Positions 36,260-45,725 are shown, numbered from the stretch's first letter. The stretch: 64,000 bases of DNA from Glaesserella sp041814905 (GCF_041814905.1 NZ_JBGXYA010000080.1:1-64000); one strand, 5' to 3'. Notes: generated by a model from the letters alone, not told the origin. Translations and numbers: made by a program.

Positions 36260-37651
36260 CTATTTAATCGCCTCTAACCGCTTAATCAGCGCCTCTGCCG
36301 GTACGGACTGAATCTTACGCATATTGTAATAGAGCAAACCCGCTGCAATGCTCAACGAAATACAAAAAACCAACCAAAACCCGGCTGCCGCCATCGGCTG
36401 AGTCAACCAATCCGTACGGGAAAGTATTGTACCGAGCGGCATTCCTATTGCCCAATAACAGATTAATGTAATAAACAATACCGGTTTAGTGTGTTTATAA
36501 CCGCGCAAAATTCCGTTACAAACCGCTTGAATCGCATCCGGAATTTGGTAAACCGCAGCAAAAATCAGCAACGCTGCAGAAATTGCAATCGAGGTTGGAT
36601 CGCTGGTAAAAATATACGGAATCATCTGCCTAAAGGCTAAAATAATCACCGCCATCAACAGTGCCATCCAGATACCGGTAATAATAGCGTGGTAACTAAG
36701 ATATTTTGCGTTCTCGACTTCTTTTTTCCCCAAAGTTTGTCCAACCAAAATGGTAGTAGCAATACTGAATGAAAGCGGAATCATAAAAAACAACGAACTG
36801 GTTTGTAATGCAATTTGATGACTCGCCACAACCTGTGAGCCTAGCGGAGACAGAATTAATGCCGAAGCGGAAAACAGCATGACTTCGGTAAACAGCGCAA
36901 AACCTATCGGCATACCCAGTTTAAATAATTTGAGTAAAGTTGTACCGTTTGGTCTTTCCAACCATGTTGAAAACACATGAATATCTTTTTGTGCGCGATT
37001 CGTTGCACAATAATGCACCATCATACCGAACATCAGCCAATTTACAATTGCCGTTGCAACGCCACAACCGACCGCTCCTAATTCAGGCAAGCCGAATAAA
37101 CCGAAAATGAAGATATAGTTCAACGGAATATTAAGCGTTAAGCCGATAAAGGTAATCACCATGGCCGGTTTCGGATTAGACAATCCATCGTTCATACAAC
37201 GTAGATTTATCGACAACAGCGCCGGAATAATGCCGAAAGAGAGCGCAAAAATATACTGCTTCGCTTTTTCTGCAAAAACAGCCGGCGTGCCCATAAAATC
37301 TAAAATTACGCCGCAGCTTAAATAAATGGCAATCAACGGAATACTTAACAGCAGAACAATCCACCCCCCCTGACGTACCTGATGTCCGATTAAATGTCGT
37401 TGGTTTGAGCCGTTCAGATATGAGACCGTCGGCGTAATGGCATTTAAAATGCCGAGCACAAGCAGAAACAGCGGAAAATAAATTGAGTTGCCGACAGCAA
37501 TTGCCGAAACATCATCATCACTGACTAATCCTGCCATAATCACGTCCGCCAACCCCATTCCCGATGCGGCAAGTTGAGAAATAAAAATCGGCACCGAGAG
37601 TCTAAGTAAACGCTTGGTATTTTCAGGATACTTTTGCCATTGTAAATTCAT
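36260..37651 (-). CDS. norM: MATE family multidrug exporter
   Basis: MATE transporters expel cationic drugs in exchange for Na+ or H+. The 463-residue protein has twelve hydrophobic segments arranged as two similar halves. Family motifs are LSVPIFISQLAASGMGLADVIMAG at about 16-39, split as LSVPIFISQLAASGMG and LADVIMAGLVSD, and PLGSQVVASHQIALQTSS in the second half. The nearest named homologues are NorM/MdtK and the Haemophilus HmrM; the substrate cannot be read from sequence. It is monocistronic, bounded by hairpins on both sides. Confidence 0.9.
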   Translation of the reverse strand: MNLQWQKYPENTKRLLRLSVPIFISQLAASGMGLADVIMAGLVSDDDVSAIAVGNSIYFPLFLLVLGILNAITPTVSYLNGSNQRHLIGHQVRQGGWIVLLLSIPLIAIYLSCGVILDFMGTPAVFAEKAKQYIFALSFGIIPALLSINLRCMNDGLSNPKPAMVITFIGLTLNIPLNYIFIFGLFGLPELGAVGCGVATAIVNWLMFGMMVHYCATNRAQKDIHVFSTWLERPNGTTLLKLFKLGMPIGFALFTEVMLFSASALILSPLGSQVVASHQIALQTSSLFFMIPLSFSIATTILVGQTLGKKEVENAKYLSYHAIITGIWMALLMAVIILAFRQMIPYIFTSDPTSIAISAALLIFAAVYQIPDAIQAVCNGILRGYKHTKPVLFITLICYWAIGMPLGTILSRTDWLTQPMAAAGFWLVFCISLSIAAGLLYYNMRKIQSVPAEALIKRLEAIK

Positions 37652-37685
37652 AAAAACCTCTAAAAGTAGAACGGCATTATACGCA

Positions 37686-37743
37686 ACAAGCGGTCTGTTT
37701 CTTGCAATTTTTTACAAATTATTCATCGAAACAGACCGCTTGT
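37686..37743. repeat. 58-bp inverted pair of uptake signal sequences after rluA
   Basis: ACAAGCGGTC (37686-37695) and its complement (37734-37743) flank TTTACAAA (one mismatch) centred on the dyad at 37711-37718. It lies 13 bp beyond the rluA stop on the minus strand and 34 bp before the MATE start. It probably terminates rluA transcripts. Confidence 0.85.
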
Positions 37744-37756
37744 CGGGCGACTGACG

Positions 37757-38425
37757 TTAAAAATCCGCTGCTGCGCTAAAGGTCATCGGCTCACCGCTAA
37801 TCGGATGGGTAATCGAAAGGGATTCTGCGTGTAGGCAAAGACGCGAAGATAAGCTCCGTGCCAACGGATTGGCATAGAATTTATCGCCAACAATCGGATG
37901 CCCTAAAGATAAACTATGTACGCGCAATTGGTGAGAACGACCGGTATAAGGCGTTAGTTTTACCCTTGTCGTATTATTCGGATAATGTGCAAGAATTTCG
38001 TAAAAAGTAACCGCTTGTTTACCGCGCTCATAACAAACTTTCTGGCGCGGGCGATTTTCCCAATCACAAATCAACGGCATATCAATTTTTCCGGTTTCAC
38101 CCACTTTTTCGCCTAATTTTCCCCAAAGCAATGCAATATAGTGTTTTTTCGGTTCACGCTCACGAAATTGGCGTTTTAACTCTTTTTCCGCCACTTTGCT
38201 TAATGTAAACAACAATAAACCGCTTGTTGCCATGTCTAAACGGTGCGCCGGTTCAGTAAATCCGTATTTCTGTTGTACGCGGGTCATCGCACTGTCTTGA
38301 TATTCAGGACGATTACCCGGTACGGAAAGCAAGCCGCTTGGTTTATTAATTACTAAAATGTGGTTATCTCGGTAAACTTCGTCAAGCCAAGGTTCTGTCG
38401 GTGGGTGATATTCGATTAATGCCAT
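37757..38425 (-). CDS. rluA: Pseudouridine synthase RluA (23S rRNA U746 / tRNA U32)
   Basis: RluA isomerises uridines in 23S rRNA and several tRNAs. The 222-residue length fits RluA; there is no S4 domain, which separates it from RluC/RluD. The catalytic Asp lies in PAHRLDMATSGLLLF at about residues 54-68. Other family motifs are ILVINKPSGLLSVPG, KHYIALLWG, LTPYTGRSHQLRVH and HPIVGDKFY. Two degenerate uptake cores (AACCGCTTGT) occur inside the gene. Confidence 0.94.
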   Translation of the reverse strand: MALIEYHPPTEPWLDEVYRDNHILVINKPSGLLSVPGNRPEYQDSAMTRVQQKYGFTEPAHRLDMATSGLLLFTLSKVAEKELKRQFREREPKKHYIALLWGKLGEKVGETGKIDMPLICDWENRPRQKVCYERGKQAVTFYEILAHYPNNTTRVKLTPYTGRSHQLRVHSLSLGHPIVGDKFYANPLARSLSSRLCLHAESLSITHPISGEPMTFSAAADF

Positions 38426-38453
38426 AATGATTCGAAGTTAAAAAATTTTGACT

Positions 38454-38469
38454 ATCTTATCATCTTATC
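38454..38469 (+). repeat. Tandem 8-bp repeat upstream of the ABC importer
   Basis: ATCTTATC occurs twice head to tail (38454-38461, 38462-38469) in the gap between rluA and the binding-protein gene, directly followed by AAAGATAA. It could be an operator or simply AT-rich sequence. Confidence 0.3.
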
Positions 38470-38591
38470 AAAGATAAACCGATTCCTAAAACGAATCGCA
38501 AAAATCGCTTGTTTTTTATTTAAAATCGAGTATCTTTCCGCCGTTCACTATGAACATTACAATTTGTTTACATTTCTTTTTGGAGAATACC

Positions 38592-39467
38592 ATGAAAACT
38601 CTTTTTGCAAGTCTTGCAACTGGTTTCACCGCACTTTCCGTGCTATTCGGCTCAGTTGCTCACGCTAATTCTACTCACCAAACATTTAAAATCAGTGCCA
38701 TTCCTGACTATAACGCGACAGAAATGACCCGTTCATTCGATAGTTTTGCTGATTATTTAAGCAAAGAAACCGGTTTAACCGTGCAATATGTCCCGGTTAC
38801 CGACTATGCCGCCGTTGTTACTGCATTTCGTCGCGGTGAAATTGATTTGGTTTGGTTCGGCGGTTTAACCGGGGTACAAGCCCGTGCCCGTGTTGAAGGT
38901 TCTGAAGCCATTGCACAACGTCCTCAAGATGAAAAATTCAAATCCGTATTTATTAAACAAAAAGGATTGGATGCAGTGAAAGAGCTCAAAGATGTGAAAG
39001 GTCATACCCTTGCATTCGGTAGCGAAAGTTCAACGTCCGGTCACTTAATGCCTCGCTTTTTCTTAACTGAAGCCGGTGTTAACCCTGAAAAAGATTTAGA
39101 TGCACAACCGACTTACAGTGGTTCTCATGATAAAACTTACGGCTTAGTTGAAGCCGGTACGGTACAAATCGGTGCGGTAAACAAGCAGTACTGGGATAAA
39201 ATGGTCAACGAAGGCAAAGTAGATAATACGAAAGTAGAACTGTTTTATACGACATCGGACTACTACGACTACAACTGGACTATAAACCTCGTAGATAAAA
39301 AATTCGGTGAGGGTACCAAAGAGAAAGTCAAAGCTGCATTATTAAAAGCTGACGCATCCAGTTCTCAGGTGATGAATTTATTATCCGCCGACAAATTTAT
39401 CGAAACCAATAACGACAACTATAAAGACATTGAAAAAGTTGCCAAAGAATTAAAGTTAATTAAATAG
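38592..39467 (+). CDS. ABC transporter periplasmic binding protein, PhnD/selenate-type
   Basis: This is a PhnD-like (PF12974-type) substrate-binding protein. The ATG at 38592 follows TGGAGA and starts a clear signal peptide (basic MK, hydrophobic core, cleavage near VAHA-NS, about residue 25). The mature part opens FKISAIPDYNATEM and contains VPVTDYAAVVTAF and LVWFGGLTGVQAR. The latter pattern reminds me of the family annotated as putative selenate ABC-transporter binding proteins more than of phosphonate-binding PhnD. The substrate is therefore unknown: phosphonate, phosphite, selenate or another oxyanion. The 291-residue protein heads a cluster with one ATPase and two permeases. Confidence 0.85.
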   Translation: MKTLFASLATGFTALSVLFGSVAHANSTHQTFKISAIPDYNATEMTRSFDSFADYLSKETGLTVQYVPVTDYAAVVTAFRRGEIDLVWFGGLTGVQARARVEGSEAIAQRPQDEKFKSVFIKQKGLDAVKELKDVKGHTLAFGSESSTSGHLMPRFFLTEAGVNPEKDLDAQPTYSGSHDKTYGLVEAGTVQIGAVNKQYWDKMVNEGKVDNTKVELFYTTSDYYDYNWTINLVDKKFGEGTKEKVKAALLKADASSSQVMNLLSADKFIETNNDNYKDIEKVAKELKLIK

Positions 39468-39500
39468 TTTTATGTCAATCGGTTTGCTATGTACCTCGAT

Positions 39501-39519
39501 AAAGGTGCGTAGCACCTTT
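39501..39519 (+). terminator. Intra-operon hairpin after the binding-protein gene
   Basis: AAAGGTGC (39501-39508) pairs with GCACCTTT (39512-39519) across a three-base loop, followed by TATC. Such leaky stems after binding-protein genes usually keep expression of the ATPase and permeases below that of the binding protein. Confidence 0.6.
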
Positions 39520-39545
39520 TATCATCTAAATCCGGTGCTGAAACA

Positions 39546-40307
39546 ATGTCTCAATCACTTCTTTCCTTCCGACACGCCATCAAACGCTTCGGTGATAAAA
39601 CTGTATTAAACGGCATTTCCCTTGATATCCGACCGGGTGAAATTGTCGCATTAGTCGGACCAAGTGGCTCCGGCAAATCAACTTTAATGAATGCAATTAT
39701 GCGCGCAGTCTCGCTCAGTGAAGGAGAGATTTTTCTCGATAACCAAAATATTCAGAATTATCGCAATAATAAAATTTACGCCCAAAAAGTTGGTATGTTG
39801 CATCAACAATATGATTTAATCAAACAGCTTGAAGTGGTGCATAACGTGCTGGCTGGTAGGTTAAATCAATGGGGATTCTTTCAATCTCTATTATCTCTGA
39901 TTAAACCGCAACAACGTGAAATTGCAGAAAAAGCATTGGCGTCGGTCGGTTTAGCCGAAAAGATTAACCAACCGACTGGTGAGTTGTCCGGCGGTGAACA
40001 ACAACGTGTAGCGATTGCACGCTTGTTAGTACAAAATCCAATGTTGATTTTAGCCGATGAACCGATTTCTGCTCTAGATCCGATCAATGCTCAAAATGTA
40101 TTGGCATTATTAACCGAACTAGTGCGGAAGCAAGGCAAAACCTTAATCGCCAGTATGCACTCGGTGGAATATGCCAAAGCCTACTTTGACAGAATGATCG
40201 GTATTCAAGCTGGTAATATTGTGTTTGATCTACAAACTAACCAAGTTACTCAGACTCAACTCAATGCATTATATGGATTGGTCCAAGATGAAAATCCGTC
40301 TGAATGA
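39546..40307 (+). CDS. ABC transporter ATP-binding protein, PhnC-type
   Basis: This is the ATPase of the importer. In 253 residues it has Walker A (GPSGSGKST, about 38-46), the Q-loop (GMLHQQYDLI), the ABC signature LSGGEQQRVAIARLL, Walker B LILADEP and the switch histidine (IASMHSVE). It resembles PhnC. The first permease gene overlaps its end by 20 bp, so the products are surely made together. Confidence 0.9.
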   Translation: MSQSLLSFRHAIKRFGDKTVLNGISLDIRPGEIVALVGPSGSGKSTLMNAIMRAVSLSEGEIFLDNQNIQNYRNNKIYAQKVGMLHQQYDLIKQLEVVHNVLAGRLNQWGFFQSLLSLIKPQQREIAEKALASVGLAEKINQPTGELSGGEQQRVAIARLLVQNPMLILADEPISALDPINAQNVLALLTELVRKQGKTLIASMHSVEYAKAYFDRMIGIQAGNIVFDLQTNQVTQTQLNALYGLVQDENPSE

Positions 40308-41061
40308 ACGTCGCAATCGACTTACCGCAATCTTATTGCTGGTTTTTGCACTTAGCCTTTTCACCGTAGATAGTGAAAAAGGGCTGATGTTTCCCGGTGG
40401 TTGGGCAACCTTACAGCGACTATTTGCCAGCTTGCTTCAACCCGATTTTTCTGCCGATTTACTCAAACTGGCTTTTAAATCCAGCCTGCTAACCTTTGCT
40501 TATGCTCTGATCACCATTTCTCTCGCGTTAGTCGGTGGTTTTTTGTTATCGATTTTCGCCTCAGGCATATTAGTTCCATCCATTTTATTACAAGGCTTGG
40601 CCCGGGCTATTCTCGGTTTCTTACGCGCTATCCATGAGTTAATTTGGGCATGGTTTTTTGTTGCCGCTGTGGGATTGAATCCGATTGGTGCGGTCTTTGC
40701 ATTGGCAATTCCCTATTCGGGTTACTTGGGAAAAATCTTTGCCGACACCTTACAAGCGGTGCCAAACAAGCCGATTTTTGCACTTAAAGAAGCGGGAGCC
40801 ACACCGTTACAACTGCTAATTTACGGCTACCTTCCGCAAGCCTTCCCTAGTATGTTGAGCTATACAATGTACCGTCTTGAATGTGCAATTCGCTCATCTT
40901 CGGTACTTTCGTTTGTCGGCTTAGGCGGTATAGGTATGCAAATTCAACTTTCTCTGCAAGATCTCAAATACGACCAAGTCTGGACATTTCTACTCTTTTT
41001 AGTCGGATTGATCGTTTTAATTGACCGTTGGAGCTATGCGGTAAGGAAGCGGGTGAAATAA
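40288..41061 (+). CDS. ABC transporter permease, PhnE-type (first)
   Basis: This inner-membrane permease of 257 residues (ATG at 40288, overlapping the ATPase end; an ATG at 40264 is also possible) has about six helices. The conserved EAA loop, which contacts the ATPase, is visible as LKEAGATPLQLLIYGYLPQ. The C-terminal RSSSVLSFVGLGGIGMQIQ is typical of PhnE. The stop overlaps the second permease start as TAATG. Confidence 0.88.
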   Translation: MKIRLNERRNRLTAILLLVFALSLFTVDSEKGLMFPGGWATLQRLFASLLQPDFSADLLKLAFKSSLLTFAYALITISLALVGGFLLSIFASGILVPSILLQGLARAILGFLRAIHELIWAWFFVAAVGLNPIGAVFALAIPYSGYLGKIFADTLQAVPNKPIFALKEAGATPLQLLIYGYLPQAFPSMLSYTMYRLECAIRSSSVLSFVGLGGIGMQIQLSLQDLKYDQVWTFLLFLVGLIVLIDRWSYAVRKRVK

Positions 41062-41915
41062 TGAATACTTTCCGACATCATATCGATCGTCATTTTATTA
41101 AATACTCTTTTTTTACCGTACTCTGCTTGATCGCATTCTCTTGGCTCTATATTTTAAAAGATCAACCCTCTGCACTTGCCGATCTGTTTCGTGCCGACAA
41201 CTGGATTTATCTGCGTGAATTTATTGAAAGTATGCTTGGAATCGGTGAAGAAATACCGGCTTATTTAGATCCCGAAATGTGGCAAAATGCCTTGTGGCTC
41301 AGTGGTGAAACCTTTGTGATGAGTATTCTTGCCACAGGTCTTGCTGGCATCGCAATGTTCATTTTAGTTCTCCCTTCCGCCCGTAATATGGCGCAAGGGA
41401 AATTAGGTTTCAAGTCCTGTTGGTATCATAAAATTGCCTATCATATCAGCCGATTCTTGTTTCTCTTCAGCCGTGCCGTACCGGAGCTGATGTGGGCAAT
41501 GATTCTAGTCTTTATTTTTAAACCGGGTATCGTACCGGGTGCGCTTGCTTTAGCTATTCATAATTTTGGAGTATTAGGAAAATTGTGTGGCGAAGTTATC
41601 GAAGATATGGACGAAAAACCTATTCGCCATTTGGCACAGAACGGAGCATCGCAAGCACAATTACTGTTCTACGGTATTTACCCGATGGTAATGCGTTCGT
41701 TTCTAAACTATATTTTATATCGAATGGAGAATATTATCCGTGCGACGTTAATCGTCGGTTTTGTCGGAGCAAGCGGATTAGGTATGCAATTCAAATTAGC
41801 TATGAGCTTTTTCCATTATTCGGAAATTACACTTTATTTGCTCTGCTATTTAATTTTGGTTTATATTACCGACCTGCTTTCGGCAATCGCCAAAAAATAT
41901 ATTGCCGAAAAGTAG
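41061..41915 (+). CDS. ABC transporter permease, PhnE-type (second)
   Basis: This second permease, of 284 residues, starts at the ATG at 41061 (MNTFRHHIDRHF), which shares its A with the preceding TAA stop. Its EAA loop is HLAQNGASQAQLLFYGIYP, and it shares RATLIVGFVGASGLGMQFK with the PhnE family. It is clearly diverged from the first permease and probably pairs with it as a heterodimer. Confidence 0.88.
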   Translation: MNTFRHHIDRHFIKYSFFTVLCLIAFSWLYILKDQPSALADLFRADNWIYLREFIESMLGIGEEIPAYLDPEMWQNALWLSGETFVMSILATGLAGIAMFILVLPSARNMAQGKLGFKSCWYHKIAYHISRFLFLFSRAVPELMWAMILVFIFKPGIVPGALALAIHNFGVLGKLCGEVIEDMDEKPIRHLAQNGASQAQLLFYGIYPMVMRSFLNYILYRMENIIRATLIVGFVGASGLGMQFKLAMSFFHYSEITLYLLCYLILVYITDLLSAIAKKYIAEK

Positions 41916-41978
41916 TGAATTATTTGATAAAAACTTTGTCTATTGCACTATCGTCTTACACTCAAAAAAGGAAACAAT

Positions 41979-42668
41979 ATGAACTTCAACGATATTCTTA
42001 ACGGCGTATTAAAATCTGTCGGCAACACGGCTAATCAAAGCAAGTCCGACTTAGGCAGCTTACTTGGTTCGGTATTAAATACCGCGAAAGATTCTGCCAG
42101 AGAAATCAAACAAGGCAATACCGATACCATCGCAAAAGTAGGTGGCGGTGCGGCATTAGTCGGTATTTTATCTATGGTATTGGGTCGTAACGGCGGTGCA
42201 AGCTTAACTAAATTAGGTTCACTTGCAGCCCTTGGCAGCCTGGCTTACAAAGCATATCAAGACTACCAAAAAAACAAACCTAACCAAGCAACCGATCTTT
42301 CTGCAACCGCATTTGAAGATGACAGTTCGGAAGAAAAAGGGGCGATCTTATTACGTACAATGATTGCCGCAGCTGTGTCTGACGGTGCATTGGATGAAAA
42401 TGAAGAAGCATTGATTTTAAAAGAAGGCGGCAATGATCCCGAATTACAACAATGGCTTATTCAAGAAATGCACAATCCGATTTCCGTGACAGAAATCGCA
42501 CGTGTTGTCGGCGAAGATACTGCCCTTGCATCACAAGTCTACTTAGCGGCACGCTTAGTTTGCCAAGACTTGTCCCGTAAAGAAATTGTGTTCTTATCAC
42601 AACTTGCCGAAGCACTCGGTTTAGATGACGCGTTAGTGGAACAGTTAGAAAAACAAGCCGGTTTCTAA
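41979..42668 (+). CDS. DUF533 family inner-membrane protein (YebE-like)
   Basis: The 229-residue protein (ATG at 41979 after AAAAGGAAA) has a polar N-terminus, a Gly/Ala-rich hydrophobic region at about 50-90 and a C-terminal helical TerB-like domain (LLRTMIAAAVSDGALDENEEALI). It resembles E. coli YebE, a DUF533 membrane protein of unknown function. It lies 63 bp after the second permease with no intervening terminator, so it may be transcribed with the importer. A strong terminator follows. Confidence 0.85.
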   Translation: MNFNDILNGVLKSVGNTANQSKSDLGSLLGSVLNTAKDSAREIKQGNTDTIAKVGGGAALVGILSMVLGRNGGASLTKLGSLAALGSLAYKAYQDYQKNKPNQATDLSATAFEDDSSEEKGAILLRTMIAAAVSDGALDENEEALILKEGGNDPELQQWLIQEMHNPISVTEIARVVGEDTALASQVYLAARLVCQDLSRKEIVFLSQLAEALGLDDALVEQLEKQAGF

Positions 42669-42687
42669 TTTATATTTCATTTAACCT

Positions 42688-42710
42688 AACGGCAGATCAT
42701 TTCTGCCGTT
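42688..42710 (+). terminator. Rho-independent terminator of the importer/DUF533 unit
   Basis: AACGGCAGA (42688-42696) pairs with TCTGCCGTT (42702-42710) across a five-base loop, followed by TTTTATTTTA. It lies 20 bp after the DUF533 stop. Confidence 0.9.
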
Positions 42711-42719
42711 TTTTATTTT

Positions 42720-42777
42720 ACAAGCGGTCAGTTTTAGCCGAAAATTTGCAAAAAAATCGCTAAAACCGACCGCTTGT
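42720..42777. repeat. 58-bp inverted pair of uptake signal sequences
   Basis: ACAAGCGGTC (42720-42729) and its complement (42768-42777) flank TTTGCAAA centred exactly on the dyad (42745-42752). The arms agree beyond the cores (GTTTTAGC with GCTAAAAC), giving a long stem. It lies between the DUF533 terminator and the rapA stop, so it could terminate rapA on the minus strand. Confidence 0.85.
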
Positions 42778-42809
42778 ATCACCGATAAATCAAAATTATC
42801 GGATTACCG

Positions 42810-45725
42810 TCACTCTTTATTGCTCACAATCACCCTTAAACTATCTAACCGCCAGTTGGCTTGTTCAAGTTGCGCGAGAGAGTCTTCCCTGAGCTGCTCT
42901 AAAGCCTTAACCTCATCTACTCGGATATTTTTATTAACCGCTTGCAAAGACGTTAAACGATGCCATTCAGCAGTTAACGTATGATCGGCATTGTGCTTCG
43001 CCTGAGCAATCAAGCTTTCCGCTTGAGGGGCAATTTTTGTTTCCCCTAAAGTAATCAGTTTCTCAATTTCCGTACGAGCCATTTTGGCAATTTTGTTTGC
43101 CATTTGCTTATTCACCGGTTTAAGCTGCTTTTCCAAACCGGCAAAAGAAACTTGTGATGCGATATCGTTGCCTTTAGCATCCAACAATACTCGCACCGGT
43201 GTCGGCGGTAGGAAACGGGTTAATTGCAATGCTTTCGGCGCCTGCACCTCCACAATATAAATCAATTCAAGCAACAAGGTACCGGCAGGTAGATTTTTGT
43301 TTACCAATAACGAAATCGCACTTTTACCGATATCTCCCGAAGTAATCAAATCAATACCGTTACGAATCATCGGGTGATCCCAAGTTAAAAACAGCACATC
43401 TTCACGCATGAGTGCTAACTCACGGTCGAAAGTAACGGTATTGCCTTCCTCGGATAGTCCGGGAAAATCAGGCACGAGCATATGCCCCGTCGGGTTAATC
43501 ACAATACTTTTTTCACCCAAATCTTCCTGTTCCAATCCTATAACATCAAAAAGATTTAGTGCAAAATTAATGAGTTTAGGATTTTCATCCTGCTCTGCAA
43601 TTGCTTGAGCCAGCTGTTGTGCCGATTCTCCACCGTTTGAATTGAGTTCAAGCAAGCGGTCACGCCCTTTTTCTAACGCGAATTTCAACTGTTGCTGGCG
43701 TTTATAGGTTTGTTCAATAAAGCGTTCGAATTCTTCCGAACGTGCCGGATTTTGTAAGAAATAATCTAAACTTTCGCCAAATTCACGGAACAGATTCGCG
43801 CCCATCGGACAAGTTTCTTCAAACGCATTTAAGCCGCGTTGATACCATTCTGCCAATACCATTTGCGCGGAATTATCAAAGCATGGCACATGAATTTGGA
43901 CATCGTGTTTCTGCCCGATACGGTCTAAACGCCCTATACTCTGCTCTAACAAATCAGGGTTATCCGGTAAATTAAACAGCACCAAATGGCGGGCAAATTG
44001 GAAATTACGACCTTCGGAACCGATACTCGAACTTATCAGCACTTGAGCACCGTCCTCTTGTTGGGCAAAGTAGGCAGAGGCTTTATCTCGCTCTACAATC
44101 GACATTTTTTCGTGGAATACCGCAGAACGAATGCCTTCTTTTTCACGCAAAATTTGTTCAAGCTGAATCGCAGTATCTGCATATTTGCAAATAACTAAAA
44201 TTTTCTCACTACGATGATTTTTCAAAAACGTAATCAGCCATTCAATACGAGGATCAAACTCAAACCATTTGGCATTCGGATTCATTCTTTGGAATATTCG
44301 TTCAGGATAAAGCCTATCTATTTTCTGATTCCCGGGCTCTAATCCTAATGTATTCAACACACTATGATATTCATTCGGCATATCTAAGGTGATTTGATTA
44401 AACAGACGATGCGGGAAACCTTTTACTCCTTGACGGGTATTTCGGAATAAAACACGACTGGTTCCATGGCGGTCAATCAGCTCACTAATCAGTTCTTGAC
44501 GAACGTCTAAACGCTGTTCGGGGTGAATATCCGTCGCATTAATAATACGAAACATCGGCTCAACATCTTCTTCCGCCAGCAATTCGCTGATACTTTCCTG
44601 TTCTTGGGCGTTGAGCGGTTTATCGTTTAATAAGCTCATCACAGCATCTGCAACGGGCTGATACTGTTTTTGTTCTTCTACAAAGGCTGAATAACTGTAA
44701 AAACGATCCGGATCTAATAGCGATAACCGGGCAAAGTGGCTTTCCTGACCAAGCTGCTCCGGAGTTGCGGTTAGCAATAATACCGATGGAATTTGTTTAG
44801 AAAGCGTTTCGACAAGCTGATAAGCAACACTCGGTTGTATTTCATTCCATTCTAAATGATGGGCTTCATCTACAATCAGCATATCCCACTCGCTTTTTAA
44901 CACTTGTTTTGCACGTCGCGGGGTTTCCGATAACCAATCAATCGAAGCAATCACAAGGGATTCACTGTCGAACGGATTCTCGCTGATATCATTGCCGTCA
45001 TCATCCTGTTTATTAAAATCGGCGCAACGTTCCTCATCAAATAACGAAAAATTCAGACTAAAGCGACGGAGCATTTCGACCAGCCATTGATGCTGTAAAC
45101 TTTCAGGCACAAGCACGAGAACACGGTCAACACGTCCTGAAAAAAGCTGTTGTTGCAAAATCATGCCCGCTTCAATCGTTTTTCCCAATCCGACTTCATC
45201 GGCAAGCAACACTCGCGGGGCAAGGCGCTGCCCCACTTCTTTGGCGATATGTAATTGATGCGGAATTAAGCTCGCCCGAATGCCACGCATACCGCGTAAA
45301 GCAGATTGAAATTGAGCTTGCTGATGCTGCAATGCCCGATAACGTAACGCAAAACGATCACTACGATCGATTTGCGCAGAGAACAAGCGGTCTTGTGGTT
45401 TGCTGAAACTAATCTTATGGTCTAACAACATTTCAGGCAGAACGCTCTCCTCTTGCGTATCTGCCCGTTTACCGAGATAAATAGCCACACCTTGATTTTC
45501 TACTACCTCCGTGACATCTAACTGCCAACCGTCCTGACTGGTAATCCTATCGCCTTTTTGAAACTGAACGCGAGTGAGTGGCGCGACTGCCACTGCATAA
45601 ACACGCTGTTCCTCCGATGCGGGGAAAAAAATAGTGACAGTACGATTATCGACTGCTTCAACAATACCTAATCCTAAATTATTTTCCGACTCACTGATCC
45701 AACGTTGCCCGACAACAAAGCTCAT
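42810..45725 (-). CDS. rapA: RNA polymerase-associated ATPase RapA (HepA)
   Basis: RapA is a Swi2/Snf2 ATPase that recycles stalled RNA polymerase. The ATG at 45725 (MSFVVGQRWISESENNLG) follows GAGGTGGGT and matches the E. coli N-terminus; a start at 45773 would add 16 unrelated residues. The 971-residue protein (E. coli 968) has Walker A in ADEVGLGKTIEAG, the DEAH box in VDEAHHLEW, motif III LLLTATPEQLG and the helicase C-terminal motif QSIGRLDRIGQKHD. An uptake core (45383-45392) falls within the coding region. Confidence 0.97.
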   Translation of the reverse strand: MSFVVGQRWISESENNLGLGIVEAVDNRTVTIFFPASEEQRVYAVAVAPLTRVQFQKGDRITSQDGWQLDVTEVVENQGVAIYLGKRADTQEESVLPEMLLDHKISFSKPQDRLFSAQIDRSDRFALRYRALQHQQAQFQSALRGMRGIRASLIPHQLHIAKEVGQRLAPRVLLADEVGLGKTIEAGMILQQQLFSGRVDRVLVLVPESLQHQWLVEMLRRFSLNFSLFDEERCADFNKQDDDGNDISENPFDSESLVIASIDWLSETPRRAKQVLKSEWDMLIVDEAHHLEWNEIQPSVAYQLVETLSKQIPSVLLLTATPEQLGQESHFARLSLLDPDRFYSYSAFVEEQKQYQPVADAVMSLLNDKPLNAQEQESISELLAEEDVEPMFRIINATDIHPEQRLDVRQELISELIDRHGTSRVLFRNTRQGVKGFPHRLFNQITLDMPNEYHSVLNTLGLEPGNQKIDRLYPERIFQRMNPNAKWFEFDPRIEWLITFLKNHRSEKILVICKYADTAIQLEQILREKEGIRSAVFHEKMSIVERDKASAYFAQQEDGAQVLISSSIGSEGRNFQFARHLVLFNLPDNPDLLEQSIGRLDRIGQKHDVQIHVPCFDNSAQMVLAEWYQRGLNAFEETCPMGANLFREFGESLDYFLQNPARSEEFERFIEQTYKRQQQLKFALEKGRDRLLELNSNGGESAQQLAQAIAEQDENPKLINFALNLFDVIGLEQEDLGEKSIVINPTGHMLVPDFPGLSEEGNTVTFDRELALMREDVLFLTWDHPMIRNGIDLITSGDIGKSAISLLVNKNLPAGTLLLELIYIVEVQAPKALQLTRFLPPTPVRVLLDAKGNDIASQVSFAGLEKQLKPVNKQMANKIAKMARTEIEKLITLGETKIAPQAESLIAQAKHNADHTLTAEWHRLTSLQAVNKNIRVDEVKALEQLREDSLAQLEQANWRLDSLRVIVSNKE

